Position numbers and translations under genes: made by a program. From contig NZ_BSOA01000034.1 in assembly GCF_030160275.1 (NCBI RefSeq), positions 124,001-188,000 of the forward strand: 64,000 bases of DNA, given 5' to 3'. Within the stretch, counting starts at the first letter, position 1, and the number at the start of each line of letters is the position of its first letter. The DNA is from Dyella flagellata (lineage in GTDB: Bacteria; Pseudomonadota; Gammaproteobacteria; Xanthomonadales; Rhodanobacteraceae). The notes below the pieces were generated by a model that searched no databases, had not been told where the DNA came from, and saw nothing but the letters and a program-made list of their open reading frames with translations. Shown one piece after another: positions 54,925 through 64,000 of this stretch.

Positions 54925-55835
54925 TCCTTGGGTGGAGGGGATGGTTCAGGGCAAAGCACCGGTTCCACTGTGGCTTGACGCGCGCTCAGCACCGTCCCGG
55001 CGGACGCCACGATGATCGCGACAATAGCAAACCACTGCAGCCAGCTGAGGTGTTCACTGAGAAAGATCATGCCGGCCAAGGCGGCGAAGGCCGGTTCCAG
55101 GCTCAGCAGCGTGCCGAAGGTACGTGTTGGCAGGCGCGTCATCGCCATCATTTCCAGCGTGTAGGGCAGGGCGGAACTAAGTATGGCTATGCCCAGCGCA
55201 GGCCATAGCAGGTTCGGCGAAAACAGTGCATGGCCCGCGTGCGCCAAGCCGATCGGGAATGCCACCAGGGCGGCCACCGAAGTGCCCCAAGCCACGGCAT
55301 CTGTGCCATACACCGCGCCGGCTTTCTGGCCCAGCACGATATAAAAAGCCCAGCCGACGCCGGCCGCAAGCGCGTATCCCACACCGACCGGATCGAGCCG
55401 CGTTGGCGCGTTGCCCGGCGGCAACAGCAACAGCAACCCTGCCACCACTAGGCCGATCCACACCACGTCCAGCCACCGGCGCGAATGAAACAACGCCAGC
55501 GCCAGCGGCCCGGTGAACTCCACTGCCACTGCGATACCCAGCGGTATGCGCTGCAGCGCCATGTAGAAGACCAGGTTCATGATGCCGATGGACAAGCCGT
55601 AACCCCATAGCACGCGTGGGTTGCTTGCCGTTCGCCGCGATCGCCATGGCCGCCGCAGGGCGAGCAGGATCAAAGCCGCCAGTACCAGGCGAAAAGCCGT
55701 GGCGCCTTCCGCACCCACCACCGGGAAAAGCGACTTGGCAATGGCTGCCCCGCATTGATAGGAAGCCATCGCGATCAGCAGGACGCCGATCGCGAACAAG
55801 ACGGGGGCGAGCGAAGAAGTAGGCGAGCGTGGCAT
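54921..55835 (-). CDS. EamA family exporter (RhtA-like)
   Basis: A 304-residue inner-membrane protein with ten hydrophobic segments in two EamA halves. VFYMALQRIPLGIAVAVEF, LLLLPPGN and LSSALPYTLEMMAM are close to RhtA, an exporter of threonine and homoserine; the substrate here is inferred only. The ATG at 55835 is preferred to a TTG at 55850. Its stop overlaps the start of the PL5-like gene (ATGA), so the two are translated together. Confidence 0.85.
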   Translation of the reverse strand: MPRSPTSSLAPVLFAIGVLLIAMASYQCGAAIAKSLFPVVGAEGATAFRLVLAALILLALRRPWRSRRTASNPRVLWGYGLSIGIMNLVFYMALQRIPLGIAVAVEFTGPLALALFHSRRWLDVVWIGLVVAGLLLLLPPGNAPTRLDPVGVGYALAAGVGWAFYIVLGQKAGAVYGTDAVAWGTSVAALVAFPIGLAHAGHALFSPNLLWPALGIAILSSALPYTLEMMAMTRLPTRTFGTLLSLEPAFAALAGMIFLSEHLSWLQWFAIVAIIVASAGTVLSARQATVEPVLCPEPSPPPKE

Positions 55836-56194
55836 GTGTGCGAAGACCAATGTCAGCTTGTAGGCATCATCATGCCGGTGATATCAGGCGCGAGGATACT
55901 CTGCGCAAAGACCAAGCGTCATTAGGACATGAGTTGAGGGCAGGCGCTCAGGTGAGCGCCGTGACCGGAGATTTTTCCCTCGACATGCGTTTGGCCATGC
56001 CATAGATTTCGTGCGTAGCGATGTGTGGGAAATCAAGGGGATGGCGGCACGCTTAAGGGGGCGTGTGTTCCGACATTGTGCGCAAAGCCGCATGGAACGC
56101 CTCGCATTTTGCTCCAATCTCCAGGTATTCCCGCTCAACCGGTATCCGGGTGGCGAAACGTGTTTTGTCGGGTGATGGACTGCGGAGTAAACGG
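55836..56194. other. Divergent intergenic region
   Basis: About 360 bases between the leftward EamA gene and the rightward gene at 56195. No gene or repeat supported. Confidence 0.4.
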
Positions 56195-56824
56195 ATGTCT
56201 GCGAAGAAAACAAAGGTAATTGGCCTGGCGCTGCTCCTAATCGGCTTGGCCATCGCTACTTACGTATGGATGTCACATTCCGGCATGCATCGCCAAGCGG
56301 CGGTCAGCTCTACGAACCATGCCCCTCAGCCGTCGAGTTCCAGCGCGCCGTCTCATGAGGCAACAGTCAACAGTGGGGTGTCGACCGAGACTGGCACGTA
56401 TCACAACGTCCGCTTCGACTTCGCCGTCGCTTATCCGCCGAACCTGCTGGTGCCAGGACAAGAGGCGGACAACGGCGACGGATTGCAATTCACGTCCAAG
56501 GTCGACGACGCCGATATCCGCGCCTATGGTAGTTACAACGCGTTGGAGCAATCGCCGGCGGAGATGCTGCAATTCAATACCAAGGACGACTGCGCGCAAG
56601 ACAAAATAACCTATCGGGTGAGCAAGCCAAGCCTGGTGGCGTATTCCTGCCTGAGCCCGAAGGGCCGCATCGTCTACGAGAAAGTCGTCATTCTTGGCGA
56701 TACCTTGGCTACCCTGCGTTTCGAATACGGCGCAGGCGGGCAGGCGAGGTGGGCGCCGGTGATCAAGCAGATGGCCGATTCGCTGCGCCTGGGGCCGGGC
56801 CCGACGTATGAACAGGCGCGTTGA
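56195..56824 (+). CDS. Membrane-anchored protein of unknown function
   Basis: A 209-residue protein with one N-terminal membrane segment (about 7-25), a Ser/His-rich linker and a C-terminal periplasmic domain of about 130 residues that begins YHNVRFDFAVAYPPNLLV and ends in ADSLRLGPG. The pattern of strands then a final helix resembles PsbP/DUF-type lipoprotein domains, but I cannot name it. GGAGT lies 6 bases before the ATG at 56195. Single Cys residues (DDCAQDK, AYSCLS) could form a disulphide. Confidence 0.72.
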   Translation: MSAKKTKVIGLALLLIGLAIATYVWMSHSGMHRQAAVSSTNHAPQPSSSSAPSHEATVNSGVSTETGTYHNVRFDFAVAYPPNLLVPGQEADNGDGLQFTSKVDDADIRAYGSYNALEQSPAEMLQFNTKDDCAQDKITYRVSKPSLVAYSCLSPKGRIVYEKVVILGDTLATLRFEYGAGGQARWAPVIKQMADSLRLGPGPTYEQAR

Positions 56825-56926
56825 TGCAAGCGCGATGTTCTTGATTTGCTCACGACCGTGGAGTGAAAAAACGCGGCGACAGCTGGGTGTCTGATCCGAA
56901 TGCATTCAAACTCTGGGAGGAAGACC

Positions 56927-57916
56927 ATGCCGAAACATCGTCTTGTCCAAGCCACGGCGTTTATTCGTGCTCTGATCTCGCTTATACCGTTTGCCTTCGT
57001 CACTGCCGCTAGTGCAACCGGTGCCGCCATAGCCCAGCCAACCTGCTCGGCAACAGGTACGCCGCCGCTGGAAACCGTCGAGCCAGTCACCGAGCGGCCA
57101 GCCTGCACCGACGGCCAGGTGTTGTCGTTCGATCAGAGTGGCGTGACGCGCTACGCCTGCCTCAATCTGCCGCCACATGCCGGCTCCAGCGCATCGAGGT
57201 GGCCGATGATCGTGTATCTGCACGGCTCGATGACCAATCCCGACAGCCTGTACCGGGATGGCCGAGCGCTGTTCGAATTGAGTCATGATTATCCGCTATC
57301 GACGCATGCCGGCGACAAGGGATTCATCCTGTTGGCGCCGGAAGGACGGCGTGCCAAGGCATGGGCGTCAGACGGCCCGCATACGGGAACGGGTTTTCAC
57401 TGGGACGAGTGGCAGCGCGATCCAACGAAGAACCTCGATGTGCAGGCGATCGATCGCTTCGTCGACCAGGCGATTGCGACAGGCCTTGTCGATGCGAAGC
57501 AGATCTACGTGTTCGGCTGGAGCAACGGCGCGGATATGGCGGTGTTGTATGGCACATGGCGCGCGGAGCGCATCGCGGCTGTAGGCCAATATGCCGGTAC
57601 CGACCCATGGCAGCGCACGCCTTGTCCTGTAGCGATGCCGTCGGGCCGGCAGGTGCCGCTCACGCTATTGCGGAACATGTGCGATGCACTCGCAACGTGT
57701 AGCGAAACCAGTAGCTGGAGCAACACGCTGGAGCAAAAGAATTGGCCATTTCGGCGCGTCAATCTGGACTGGAGCGGCAAGCAAGCCGCATCGAATGCAC
57801 AATGCGCTCAAAGCTGCGGGAAGGTGCACGGCTTGTACGAGCATATTCGTTGGCCGCAGAAGGAAGTGTTGGCCAGCCAGATGCTCGAGTTCTTCAAGGC
57901 GCATCCGTTGCCTTGA
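56927..57916 (+). CDS. Exported alpha/beta-hydrolase (PHB-depolymerase/esterase-like)
   Basis: A 329-residue protein with a signal peptide (cleavage near IAQP, residue 37) and an esterase-type alpha/beta-hydrolase fold: MIVYLHGSMTNPD (oxyanion region), ILLAPEGR, the nucleophile elbow GWSNGADMA with the catalytic Ser, and a C-terminal VHGLYEHIRWP that holds the likely catalytic His. Six or more Cys suggest disulphides outside the cytoplasm. The fold is shared with LpqC/feruloyl-esterase and PHB depolymerase proteins; substrate unknown. AGGAAG lies upstream of the ATG at 56927. Confidence 0.82.
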   Translation: MPKHRLVQATAFIRALISLIPFAFVTAASATGAAIAQPTCSATGTPPLETVEPVTERPACTDGQVLSFDQSGVTRYACLNLPPHAGSSASRWPMIVYLHGSMTNPDSLYRDGRALFELSHDYPLSTHAGDKGFILLAPEGRRAKAWASDGPHTGTGFHWDEWQRDPTKNLDVQAIDRFVDQAIATGLVDAKQIYVFGWSNGADMAVLYGTWRAERIAAVGQYAGTDPWQRTPCPVAMPSGRQVPLTLLRNMCDALATCSETSSWSNTLEQKNWPFRRVNLDWSGKQAASNAQCAQSCGKVHGLYEHIRWPQKEVLASQMLEFFKAHPLP

Positions 57917-57999
57917 GCATCGGATGCCATTGCCGCTGCGCACGCCGTAACAAGAAGTGAGGCGTCGGGAACGAGCGGGAAGGCTATGGTAAACCGCAT

Positions 58000-58033
58000 A
58001 AAAAAAGCCAAGGCTGTTGAATGCCTTGGCTTT
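58000..58033 (-). terminator. Intrinsic terminator behind tRNA-Leu
   Basis: AAAGCCAAGGC / GCCTTGGCTTT perfect 11-bp stem with an 8-base loop; read leftward it ends in a run of seven T residues, 7 bases after the tRNA. Confidence 0.92.
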
Positions 58034-58039
58034 AGTATT

Positions 58040-58124
<85 letters not shown>

Positions 58125-58273
58125 AGGTGTCGCGTTGCCTTTCGGGCTGTGCGAGCCGCGTAGATTAGGGGGCGATCGACATGTTGTCAACTATTTCTTC
58201 ATCTTCGTTGCTGCGGTCGTGTCTGGCGCAGCCAACCATTTATTGAACACATGCGAAGAGGCGATACTAGGGC

Positions 58274-60880
58274 GTGACCAAGACCAAGAAACCCAAAGGA
58301 CAGGCGCCGCGCAAGTCGGCCAAGGCCCCGAAAACCCGTGCAGGCGCGCCCAGGCAGGCGCGTCGCGGCCGCGGTGAGGGAACCGGTGAAGCCATCGAGC
58401 CCAAGCGGCAGCAGGACCCGTTTGCGGAGCGTGAGGCGCAACGCTACGAGCGGCCCATTCCCAGCCGCGAGGCGATACTCGCGCTGCTGGAAGAACGTGG
58501 CGAACTGCTCACCCAGGCACGCATCGCCGAAGCGCTTGAGCTCTACGACGAATACGGCATCGCCGCCCTCACCAAGCGCCTTACGGCAATGGTGCGCGAT
58601 GGCCAATTGCTGCTCGGCCGCCGTGGTGGCTATGCGCCGGCCCGCAAGCTGGACCTGATCCCCGGCGTGGTGCTGGCCAATGCCGAAGGCTACGGCTTCC
58701 TGCGCCCCGACGAGGGCGGCGACGACCTCTACCTTTCGCCGTACCAGATGCGCAGCGTGTTGCACGGTGACCGGGTGCTGGCCAGCGTGGTGGGTGTTGA
58801 TCGGCGCGGACGGCGGCAGGGCTCGATTGTCGAGGTGCTGCAACGGCGTTCGTCGCGGCTGGTTGGCCGGGTGGTGATCGAAAACGGCGTCACCCTGGTG
58901 GTGCCGGATGACCGTCGCCTGCACCAGGACGTGATGATTCCCCCGGGCCAGGAGCGCGGTGCGCGCTCGGGCCAGATCGTGGTGGCCGAGATCACCGATC
59001 CGCCCACGCCTTATCGCGGCCCGCTCGGCGCGATTCGTTCCGTGCTGGGCGAACGCCTGCAGCCCTCGCTGCTGGTGGATATGGCGATCGCCAGTTACGA
59101 CCTGCCGCATGAATGGCCGCCGGAAGTATTGAGGGCAGCCGAAGAGGTGGAGCCGGAAGTCACCGCGGCCGAACGCGAAGGCCGTGTCGACCTGCGCAAG
59201 CTGCCGCTGGTCACCATCGACGGCGCGGATGCGCGCGATTTCGACGACGCAGTCTATGCCGAGCCCAAGCGTGCCGGCGGTTGGCGACTGATCGTGGCGA
59301 TTGCCGACGTATCCCACTACGTACCGGTAGGCACTGCGCTGGACAAGGAAGCCTACGAGCGCAGCACGTCCACCTATTTCCCCGGCTTCGTCGTGCCGAT
59401 GCTGCCGGAAACGCTGTCCAACGGTATCTGCTCGCTCAACCCGAAGGTGGAACGCCTATGCATGGTTTGCGACATGCAGGTAAGTGCCACCGGTGACGTT
59501 ACGCGGGCCAAGTTCTACGATGCGGTGATGCTTTCGCATGCGCGCCTCACCTATGACAAGGTGTGGCAAGCGATCGGCCTGAAGGAGGCCGATGCGCGGC
59601 ATGAACTGGCGGATGTGCTGCCGCAGCTGGAAAACCTGCACGCGCTGTACCAAGCCTTGGCCGAACAGCGCCGCCGCCGTGGTGCGATCGATTTCGAAAC
59701 CGCCGAGGTGAAGTTCCGCCTCGATGCGACGGGCGAAGTGCAATCGGTGGGAGCGGTGGAGCGCAATGACGCGCACAAGCTGATCGAGGAATGCATGATC
59801 GCCGCCAACGTGCAGGCGGCGATGTTTCTCAGCAAGCGCAAGATTCCCGCGCTGTACCGTGCGCACGAGCCGCCGCCGGCGGAAAAATACGAAGACCTGC
59901 AGCAGTTCCTGCGCGAGTTCAAGCTGAGCATGCCGCCGCTGGAGGATGTGACGCCCGGCGATTTCTCCGAGGTGCTGCGCAAGGTGAAGGATCGCCCCGA
60001 GCGCGAGCTGATCCAGTCCGTGCTGCTGCGCGCGCAGAGCCTGGCCGCTTACCAGCCGGATAACCGCGGCCATTTCGGCCTGGCGCTGGAGGCGTATGCG
60101 CACTTCACCTCGCCGATCCGCCGTTATCCGGATCTGCTGGTGCATCGCGCGATCCGCTACGCCTTGAAGGAAGGCAAGCCTTCCGCTTATCACTACTCCG
60201 AAGCGGCCATGGCAGCGATGGCCGTGCATTGCTCGCAGCGCGAGCGCCGTGCCGAGGAGGCCGAGCGCGACGTGGACGAGCGCTTCCGTTGCGCTTGGAT
60301 GGCCAAGCACGTCGGCGAAGAGTTCGACGGCGTGGTCACCGGTGTCACTTCGTTCGGCTTGTTCGTGGAATTGGAGGAGTCGAAGGTTTCCGGGTTGGTG
60401 CACATCAGCCAGCTGTCCAACGACTATTACCACTTCGATCCGATCCGTCACCTGCTGAAGGGCGAGCGTACCGGCTTGCAGTTCCGGCTTGGCGATCACG
60501 TGCGCATCCAGGTGCTGCGCGCGAGCCTGGAGGACCGCAAGATCGATTTCCGCATGGTGCAGCCGAAAAAGAAGAAGGCGCCGGAGCCCGAGGCCGCAGC
60601 GGCGTCGCCACCCTCCACGCCACGTGCTTACGACTATGCTGCGGCAGGGGATCGTTATTCCTTGCCGTCGGGGAGACAGCCGCTTCCTGCGCTACCGCCG
60701 CTGCCGGAGTCCGAGCGCGTCGGTGCGAAGAAACGCGGCGCCCCCAAGCCGGGCAAGAAGACGGCGGCGGACAAGCCTCAAGGCAAGAGCAAAGCCAAGG
60801 CGGCAGGCAGTAAGCCGGCCAGCAAGCGCGGTACGAAAACGGCCAAGAGCCGTGCGCCGAAACCGAAGGGCAAGCGATGA
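58274..60880 (+). CDS. rnr: Ribonuclease R
   Basis: An 868-residue 3'-5' exoribonuclease that degrades structured RNA. After a basic N-terminal extension come the helix-turn-helix part (about 70-130), two cold-shock domains, the RNB catalytic domain (IDGADARDFDDAV near 315-328 with the metal-binding Asp residues), the S1 domain (about 680-755, SFGLFVELEE) and a long Lys/Ala/Pro-rich tail (about 785-868) typical of RNase R. GTG start. It overlaps rlmB by 4 bases, the usual rnr-rlmB operon. Confidence 0.96.
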   Translation: MTKTKKPKGQAPRKSAKAPKTRAGAPRQARRGRGEGTGEAIEPKRQQDPFAEREAQRYERPIPSREAILALLEERGELLTQARIAEALELYDEYGIAALTKRLTAMVRDGQLLLGRRGGYAPARKLDLIPGVVLANAEGYGFLRPDEGGDDLYLSPYQMRSVLHGDRVLASVVGVDRRGRRQGSIVEVLQRRSSRLVGRVVIENGVTLVVPDDRRLHQDVMIPPGQERGARSGQIVVAEITDPPTPYRGPLGAIRSVLGERLQPSLLVDMAIASYDLPHEWPPEVLRAAEEVEPEVTAAEREGRVDLRKLPLVTIDGADARDFDDAVYAEPKRAGGWRLIVAIADVSHYVPVGTALDKEAYERSTSTYFPGFVVPMLPETLSNGICSLNPKVERLCMVCDMQVSATGDVTRAKFYDAVMLSHARLTYDKVWQAIGLKEADARHELADVLPQLENLHALYQALAEQRRRRGAIDFETAEVKFRLDATGEVQSVGAVERNDAHKLIEECMIAANVQAAMFLSKRKIPALYRAHEPPPAEKYEDLQQFLREFKLSMPPLEDVTPGDFSEVLRKVKDRPERELIQSVLLRAQSLAAYQPDNRGHFGLALEAYAHFTSPIRRYPDLLVHRAIRYALKEGKPSAYHYSEAAMAAMAVHCSQRERRAEEAERDVDERFRCAWMAKHVGEEFDGVVTGVTSFGLFVELEESKVSGLVHISQLSNDYYHFDPIRHLLKGERTGLQFRLGDHVRIQVLRASLEDRKIDFRMVQPKKKKAPEPEAAAASPPSTPRAYDYAAAGDRYSLPSGRQPLPALPPLPESERVGAKKRGAPKPGKKTAADKPQGKSKAKAAGSKPASKRGTKTAKSRAPKPKGKR

Positions 60881-61620
60881 GCGAGAGTTGGATCGTTGGC
60901 ATCAATCCCGTCGAGGGGGCGTTGAACAACGACGCCGAGCGCGTGCGTGAGGTGCTGGTGGAAAATGGCCAGCGCAATCCGCGTGTGCACGAACTGGCGG
61001 AGAAGGCGAAGGCCTTGAAGATTCCCGTGCATCATCGGCCGCGCGAACAGTTGGATCACGTGGCCGGTGAGGCACGTCACCAAGGCGTCGTGGCGCGCTA
61101 CCAGGCGCCGCCTGTGGCCAGCGAACAAGATTTGCCGGAGCTGCTTGAGCAGGCTGGCAGCGATGCGTTGGTGCTGGTGCTGGACGGTGTGACCGATCCA
61201 CATAACCTTGGCGCGTGCCTGCGCAGCGCGGCGGCAGCAAAAGTGACAGCGGTGATCGTGCCGAAGGATCGCGCTGTTGGCATCACGCCGGTGGTGCGTC
61301 GCGCTTCGGCCGGTGGTGCGGACCGCGTACCGCTGGTGGCGGCCACCAATCTCGCGCGCGCCCTGCGGGCCTTGAAAGATGCCGGCGTGTGGATCACTGG
61401 CCTGGCCGGCGATACGGAACAGTCCATCTACGAGGTCGATATGAAAGGCCCGGTGGCGCTGGTGCTGGGTAGCGAAGGCGAAGGCATGCGCAGGCTCACG
61501 CGCGAGACTTGCGATTTCGTGGCGAAGATCCCCATGCCCGGCAGCATGGAAAGCCTCAACGTATCAGTGGCCACCGGCGTCGTCTTGTTCGAAGCGTTGC
61601 GTCAAAGGAGTGTGCGATGA
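60877..61620 (+). CDS. rlmB: 23S rRNA (guanosine-2251-2'-O)-methyltransferase
   Basis: A 247-residue SpoU/TrmD-fold methyltransferase acting on 23S rRNA Gm2251. An N-terminal L7Ae-like substrate domain (INPVEGALNN; HRPREQLDHVA) is followed by the knotted catalytic domain: DGVTDPHNLGACLRSA (motif 1), LVLGSEGEGMRRLT (motif 2), PMPGSMESLNVSVATGV (motif 3). Its start overlaps rnr (ATGA) and its stop overlaps the next gene (ATGA). Confidence 0.96.
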   Translation: MSESWIVGINPVEGALNNDAERVREVLVENGQRNPRVHELAEKAKALKIPVHHRPREQLDHVAGEARHQGVVARYQAPPVASEQDLPELLEQAGSDALVLVLDGVTDPHNLGACLRSAAAAKVTAVIVPKDRAVGITPVVRRASAGGADRVPLVAATNLARALRALKDAGVWITGLAGDTEQSIYEVDMKGPVALVLGSEGEGMRRLTRETCDFVAKIPMPGSMESLNVSVATGVVLFEALRQRSVR

Positions 61621-61904
61621 CATTCCATTGGCATGATTGGGCCGGTTACATCGGCGTCGTGCTGATGCTGCTGGCCTATTTGCTGCTGCAGGCGCACAAG
61701 CTGCGCGGCAATGGCCTGGTCTATCAGCTGATGAACGTGCTGGGCGCGCTCGGCGTGATGCTGTCGCTGCTGTTCGGTGCGTTCAATGCCTCGGCGTTCT
61801 TCATGGAAGTGGCCTGGCTGTTGATTGGCATCTACGGCATTGGGCGAAGCGCGCGCGTGCGTAGGGAAGCACGTGAGGCGGGGCATAAGACTTCGCTTTG
61901 GTAA
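61617..61904 (+). CDS. CBU_0592-like small membrane protein
   Basis: A 95-residue protein with three hydrophobic segments (about 9-26, 36-54, 56-78) and a basic tail. The order GYIGVVLMLLAYLLLQ, VYQLMNVLGALGVMLSLLFG and AFFMEVAWLLIGIYGI matches the CBU_0592 family of unknown function. It is translationally coupled to rlmB by a 4-base overlap and is followed directly by a GTAG palindrome pair. Confidence 0.85.
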   Translation: MTFHWHDWAGYIGVVLMLLAYLLLQAHKLRGNGLVYQLMNVLGALGVMLSLLFGAFNASAFFMEVAWLLIGIYGIGRSARVRREAREAGHKTSLW

Positions 61905-61909
61905 CACCT

Positions 61910-61983
61910 GTAGGCTGGGATGATAATCCCAGCATTGCCGAACATCCGTTCATCGAAGCGCTGGGATTATCATCCCAGCCTAC
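61910..61983. repeat. GTAG-type REP pair, copy 5
   Basis: GTAG plus GCTGGGATgataATCCCAGC, and the inverted unit GCTGGGATtatcATCCCAGC followed by CTAC. It fills the gap between the convergent CBU_0592-like gene and phoU, where it may end both transcripts. Confidence 0.9.
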
Positions 61984-61998
61984 GCGGCGGGAGCAGGT

Positions 61999-62733
61999 TC
62001 AGTCCGGCCGGTTGCCGAGCTTCACCGGCTCCGGGCTGGAGGTCAGGTCGCGCTTGTCGCGCTGTGCCGTCAACGGCTCGCCCTTGACCAGGAACCACAC
62101 GTTCTCGGCGATGTTGGTGGCGTGGTCGCCGATGCGTTCGATGTTCTTGGCCATGAACAGCAGATGCGTGCAGGGTGTGATCACGCGCGGATCTTCCATC
62201 ATGTACGTGAGCAGCTCGCGGAAGTAGGCCGTATAGGCTTCGTCGAGCTGCACGTCGTCCTGCCACACCTTGTAGGCCAGTTCGGCGTCGCGGTCGCGGT
62301 AGGCGCGCAGCACCCCGCGAATTTCCTCGGCAGCAAGTTCGGCCAGGTGGGCCAGGCCACCGGTGGGCGTGAGCGGGGCGGCCATGGACAGCGGGATGGA
62401 GCGCTTGGCCACATTGGCGGCGTAGTCGCCGATGCGTTCGATATCCGCGGCTATGCGCAGCGCGGCGAACACATGGCGCAAGTCACCCGCGATCGGTGCG
62501 CGCAGGGCCAGCAGGCGCACCACGTCGTGGCTGATTTCCTGCTCCAGCTGGTCGATCGCTTCATCGTTGTTGACGACGTGCTGCGCGGCGCGTTCGTCGC
62601 GACGGTCCACGACGTCGATAGCCGCTTCCAGCTGGCTCACCGATAGCTCGCCCATGCGAACCAGCTCGCCGGTAAGGCGCAGCAGTTCGTCGTCGTAGCT
62701 CTTGATGATGTGTTCCTTGCTGCTGCCGCTCAT
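61999..62733 (-). CDS. phoU: Phosphate regulator PhoU
   Basis: A 244-residue all-helical protein with two PhoU repeats of three helices each; the metal-binding motifs are seen as ERIGDYAANVAKR (about 95-107) and ERIGDHATNIAEN (about 200-212). PhoU links the Pst transporter to the PhoR kinase and lowers phosphate uptake when phosphate is plentiful. It lies 99 bases downstream of pstB on the same strand. Confidence 0.96.
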   Translation of the reverse strand: MSGSSKEHIIKSYDDELLRLTGELVRMGELSVSQLEAAIDVVDRRDERAAQHVVNNDEAIDQLEQEISHDVVRLLALRAPIAGDLRHVFAALRIAADIERIGDYAANVAKRSIPLSMAAPLTPTGGLAHLAELAAEEIRGVLRAYRDRDAELAYKVWQDDVQLDEAYTAYFRELLTYMMEDPRVITPCTHLLFMAKNIERIGDHATNIAENVWFLVKGEPLTAQRDKRDLTSSPEPVKLGNRPD

Positions 62734-62832
62734 GGAAGGCCTCGTGCGATTCGGAAGTCGGGAAGGGGATTTTCGCGAGATTGGCCCCTCTCCCAGCCCA
62801 CTTCCCCAAGAGGAGTGGGAAAAGGGGGAAGG

Positions 62833-63636
62833 TTAACCAAAGCGACCGGTGATGTAATCCTCGGTCTGCTTCTTGCCGGGCTTGGTGAAGATCTTTTCGG
62901 TGTTGTCGAATTCGATCAGGTCGCCCATGTACATGAAGGCGGTGCGGTCGGATACGCGCGCCGCCTGCTGCATGTTGTGGGTGACGATGACGATCGTGTA
63001 TTCGTGCTTGAGTTCTTCCACCAACTGTTCGATACGGCCGGTCGCAATGGGGTCAAGCGCCGAGGTCGGCTCGTCGAGCAGCAGCACTTCCGGACGCAGC
63101 GCAATGCCGCGCGCAATGCACAGACGCTGCTGCTGGCCGCCGGAAAGCCCCAGCGCACTCTGCTTGAGCTTGTCTTTCACCTCGTCCCACAGCGCCGCAC
63201 TGCGCAGCGCCTGTTCGACGCGGATTTCCATGTCCGCGCGCGACAGCTTTTCGTGATGGCGGATACCGTAGGCGACGTTCTCGAAGATGGTCATCGGGAA
63301 CGGCACCGGCTTCTGGAACACCATGCCGACCTTGGTGCGCAGGCGGTTCATCGAGTAGGCCGGGTCGAGGATGTTCTCGCCGTCCAGCTCGATCGAACCC
63401 TTCGCTTCCAGCTTGGGGTAGATCGCATAGATGCGGTTGAAGATGCGCAGCAGGGTGGATTTGCCGCAGCCGGAGGGGCCGATGATCGCCGTCACCTGCT
63501 TCTCCGGGATATCCATGTTGATGCCTTTCAGCGCCTGGTATCCGTTGTAGTAGAAGTGCACGTCGCGCACTTTCAGCTTGGCGGGGGCCGAGGCACCGGT
63601 CAGTGCGGCCGCAGAGGCGGCGGCGAGGTCATTCAT
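62833..63636 (-). CDS. pstB: Phosphate ABC transporter ATP-binding protein
   Basis: A 267-residue ABC ATPase of the PstSCAB phosphate importer: Walker [11 protein letters not shown]-loop [11 protein letters not shown], signature [14 protein letters not shown], Walker [14 protein letters not shown], and the switch His in [13 protein letters not shown]. The short N-terminal extension before [13 protein letters not shown] is normal. Its start overlaps the end of pstA by 8 bases. Confidence 0.97.
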   Translation of the reverse strand: MNDLAAASAAALTGASAPAKLKVRDVHFYYNGYQALKGINMDIPEKQVTAIIGPSGCGKSTLLRIFNRIYAIYPKLEAKGSIELDGENILDPAYSMNRLRTKVGMVFQKPVPFPMTIFENVAYGIRHHEKLSRADMEIRVEQALRSAALWDEVKDKLKQSALGLSGGQQQRLCIARGIALRPEVLLLDEPTSALDPIATGRIEQLVEELKHEYTIVIVTHNMQQAARVSDRTAFMYMGDLIEFDNTEKIFTKPGKKQTEDYITGRFG

Positions 63637-64000
63637 AACTCACCTTCTTGCGCGAAAACATGATGCGGGTCAGCAGGCTCAGCGCCAGCACGAACAGGGT
63701 GATCAACAGCGCGCCGGCCCAGGCGATCGCATGCAGCGCTGGATTGGGGTCGTTGGTGTACTGATAGATGGTGACCGGCATGCTGGCCATCTTGTCCAGC
63801 GGGTGCGCGGTCATGAAGTTGTTGCCGAACGCGGTGAACAGCAGCGGCGCGGTTTCGCCGGCCAGGCGGGCGAGCGCCAGTAGCACGCCGGTGAGGATGC
63901 CGGACAACGCCGCGCGCATCAGCACCTGCATGGTCAGCTTCCACTGCGGAATGCCCAGCGACAGCGCCGCTTCGCGCAAGGTGCCGGGTACCAGCTGCAG
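63629..64000 (-). CDS. pstA: Phosphate ABC transporter permease PstA, 5' part outside window
   Basis: The C-terminal 123 residues of PstA. The ABC permease coupling motif is visible as [19 protein letters not shown], followed by the last membrane segments and ending FSRKKVSYE. The frame is open to the right edge, so the N-terminus and most membrane segments lie outside. It overlaps pstB by 8 bases, the standard pstSCAB-phoU order. Confidence 0.94.
   Translation of the reverse strand: MQLVPGTLREAALSLGIPQWKLTMQVLMRAALSGILTGVLLALARLAGETAPLLFTAFGNNFMTAHPLDKMASMPVTIYQYTNDPNPALHAIAWAGALLITLFVLALSLLTRIMFSRKKVSYE

Noticed and set aside
62710-63663. 317-codon plus-strand frame opposite pstB
   Set aside because: Antisense shadow of pstB, which has all ABC motifs.

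Overview
The window looks like a chromosomal segment of a high-GC gammaproteobacterium of the order Xanthomonadales, most likely Rhodanobacteraceae (Dyella/Luteibacter/Frateuria-like). This placement is inferred from gene content: a PilV-PilW-PilX-PilY1-PilE minor-pilin locus, the pyrD-murB pair, recCBD, rnr-rlmB, and dispersed palindromic repeats headed by GTAG that resemble the GTAG REPs of Stenotrophomonas. No rRNA is present to confirm it. Five tRNA-type housekeeping landmarks are represented by four clear tRNA genes plus the surrounding core genes: tRNA-Arg(CCU), tRNA-Thr(CGU), tRNA-Ala(CGC) and tRNA-Leu(CAG).

Layout. 1-16 kb: a glycosyltransferase cut by the left edge, a secreted M16 peptidase, a YbjQ protein with a small membrane protein, a MurJ-family flippase, a dld-poxB operon (D-lactate to pyruvate to acetate, both steps feeding electrons to quinone), a decayed stretch, then the leftward SDR-methyltransferase-pyrD-murB operon and an ALDH7-type aldehyde dehydrogenase. 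16-23 kb: tRNA-Arg, small exported proteins and a glycine-zipper lipoprotein, an AraC regulator next to an EamA transporter, an orphan phage-tail-like protein and an AbrB-VapC toxin-antitoxin module. 23-29 kb: tRNA-Thr, the type IV pilus minor-pilin operon with a short PilY1, and an arylamine N-acetyltransferase. 29-39 kb: recC-recB-recD, tightly overlapped.

39-50 kb is the accessory part. It holds a MASE1 sensor with a degraded kinase domain, two paralogous toxin genes with nearly identical N-termini and unrelated C-terminal domains, each followed by small immunity-type genes, a TIR-domain protein with an uncharacterised C-terminal domain, a leftward pair made of a small protein and a trypsin-like protease, and a DUF433/DUF5615 toxin-antitoxin pair. 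It ends at tRNA-Ala. I read it as a competition and defence island; no integrase or transposase is visible.

50-64 kb returns to core genes: RNase D, a membrane protein with a formylglycine-generating-enzyme-like domain, NIPSNAP, an alginate-lyase homologue that lacks two catalytic residues and is coupled to an EamA exporter, an exported esterase, tRNA-Leu, rnr-rlmB-CBU_0592-type membrane protein, and the end of the Pst phosphate operon (pstA cut by the right edge, pstB, phoU). GTAG palindromes sit at the 3' ends of genes throughout, five intact sites and one degenerate one.
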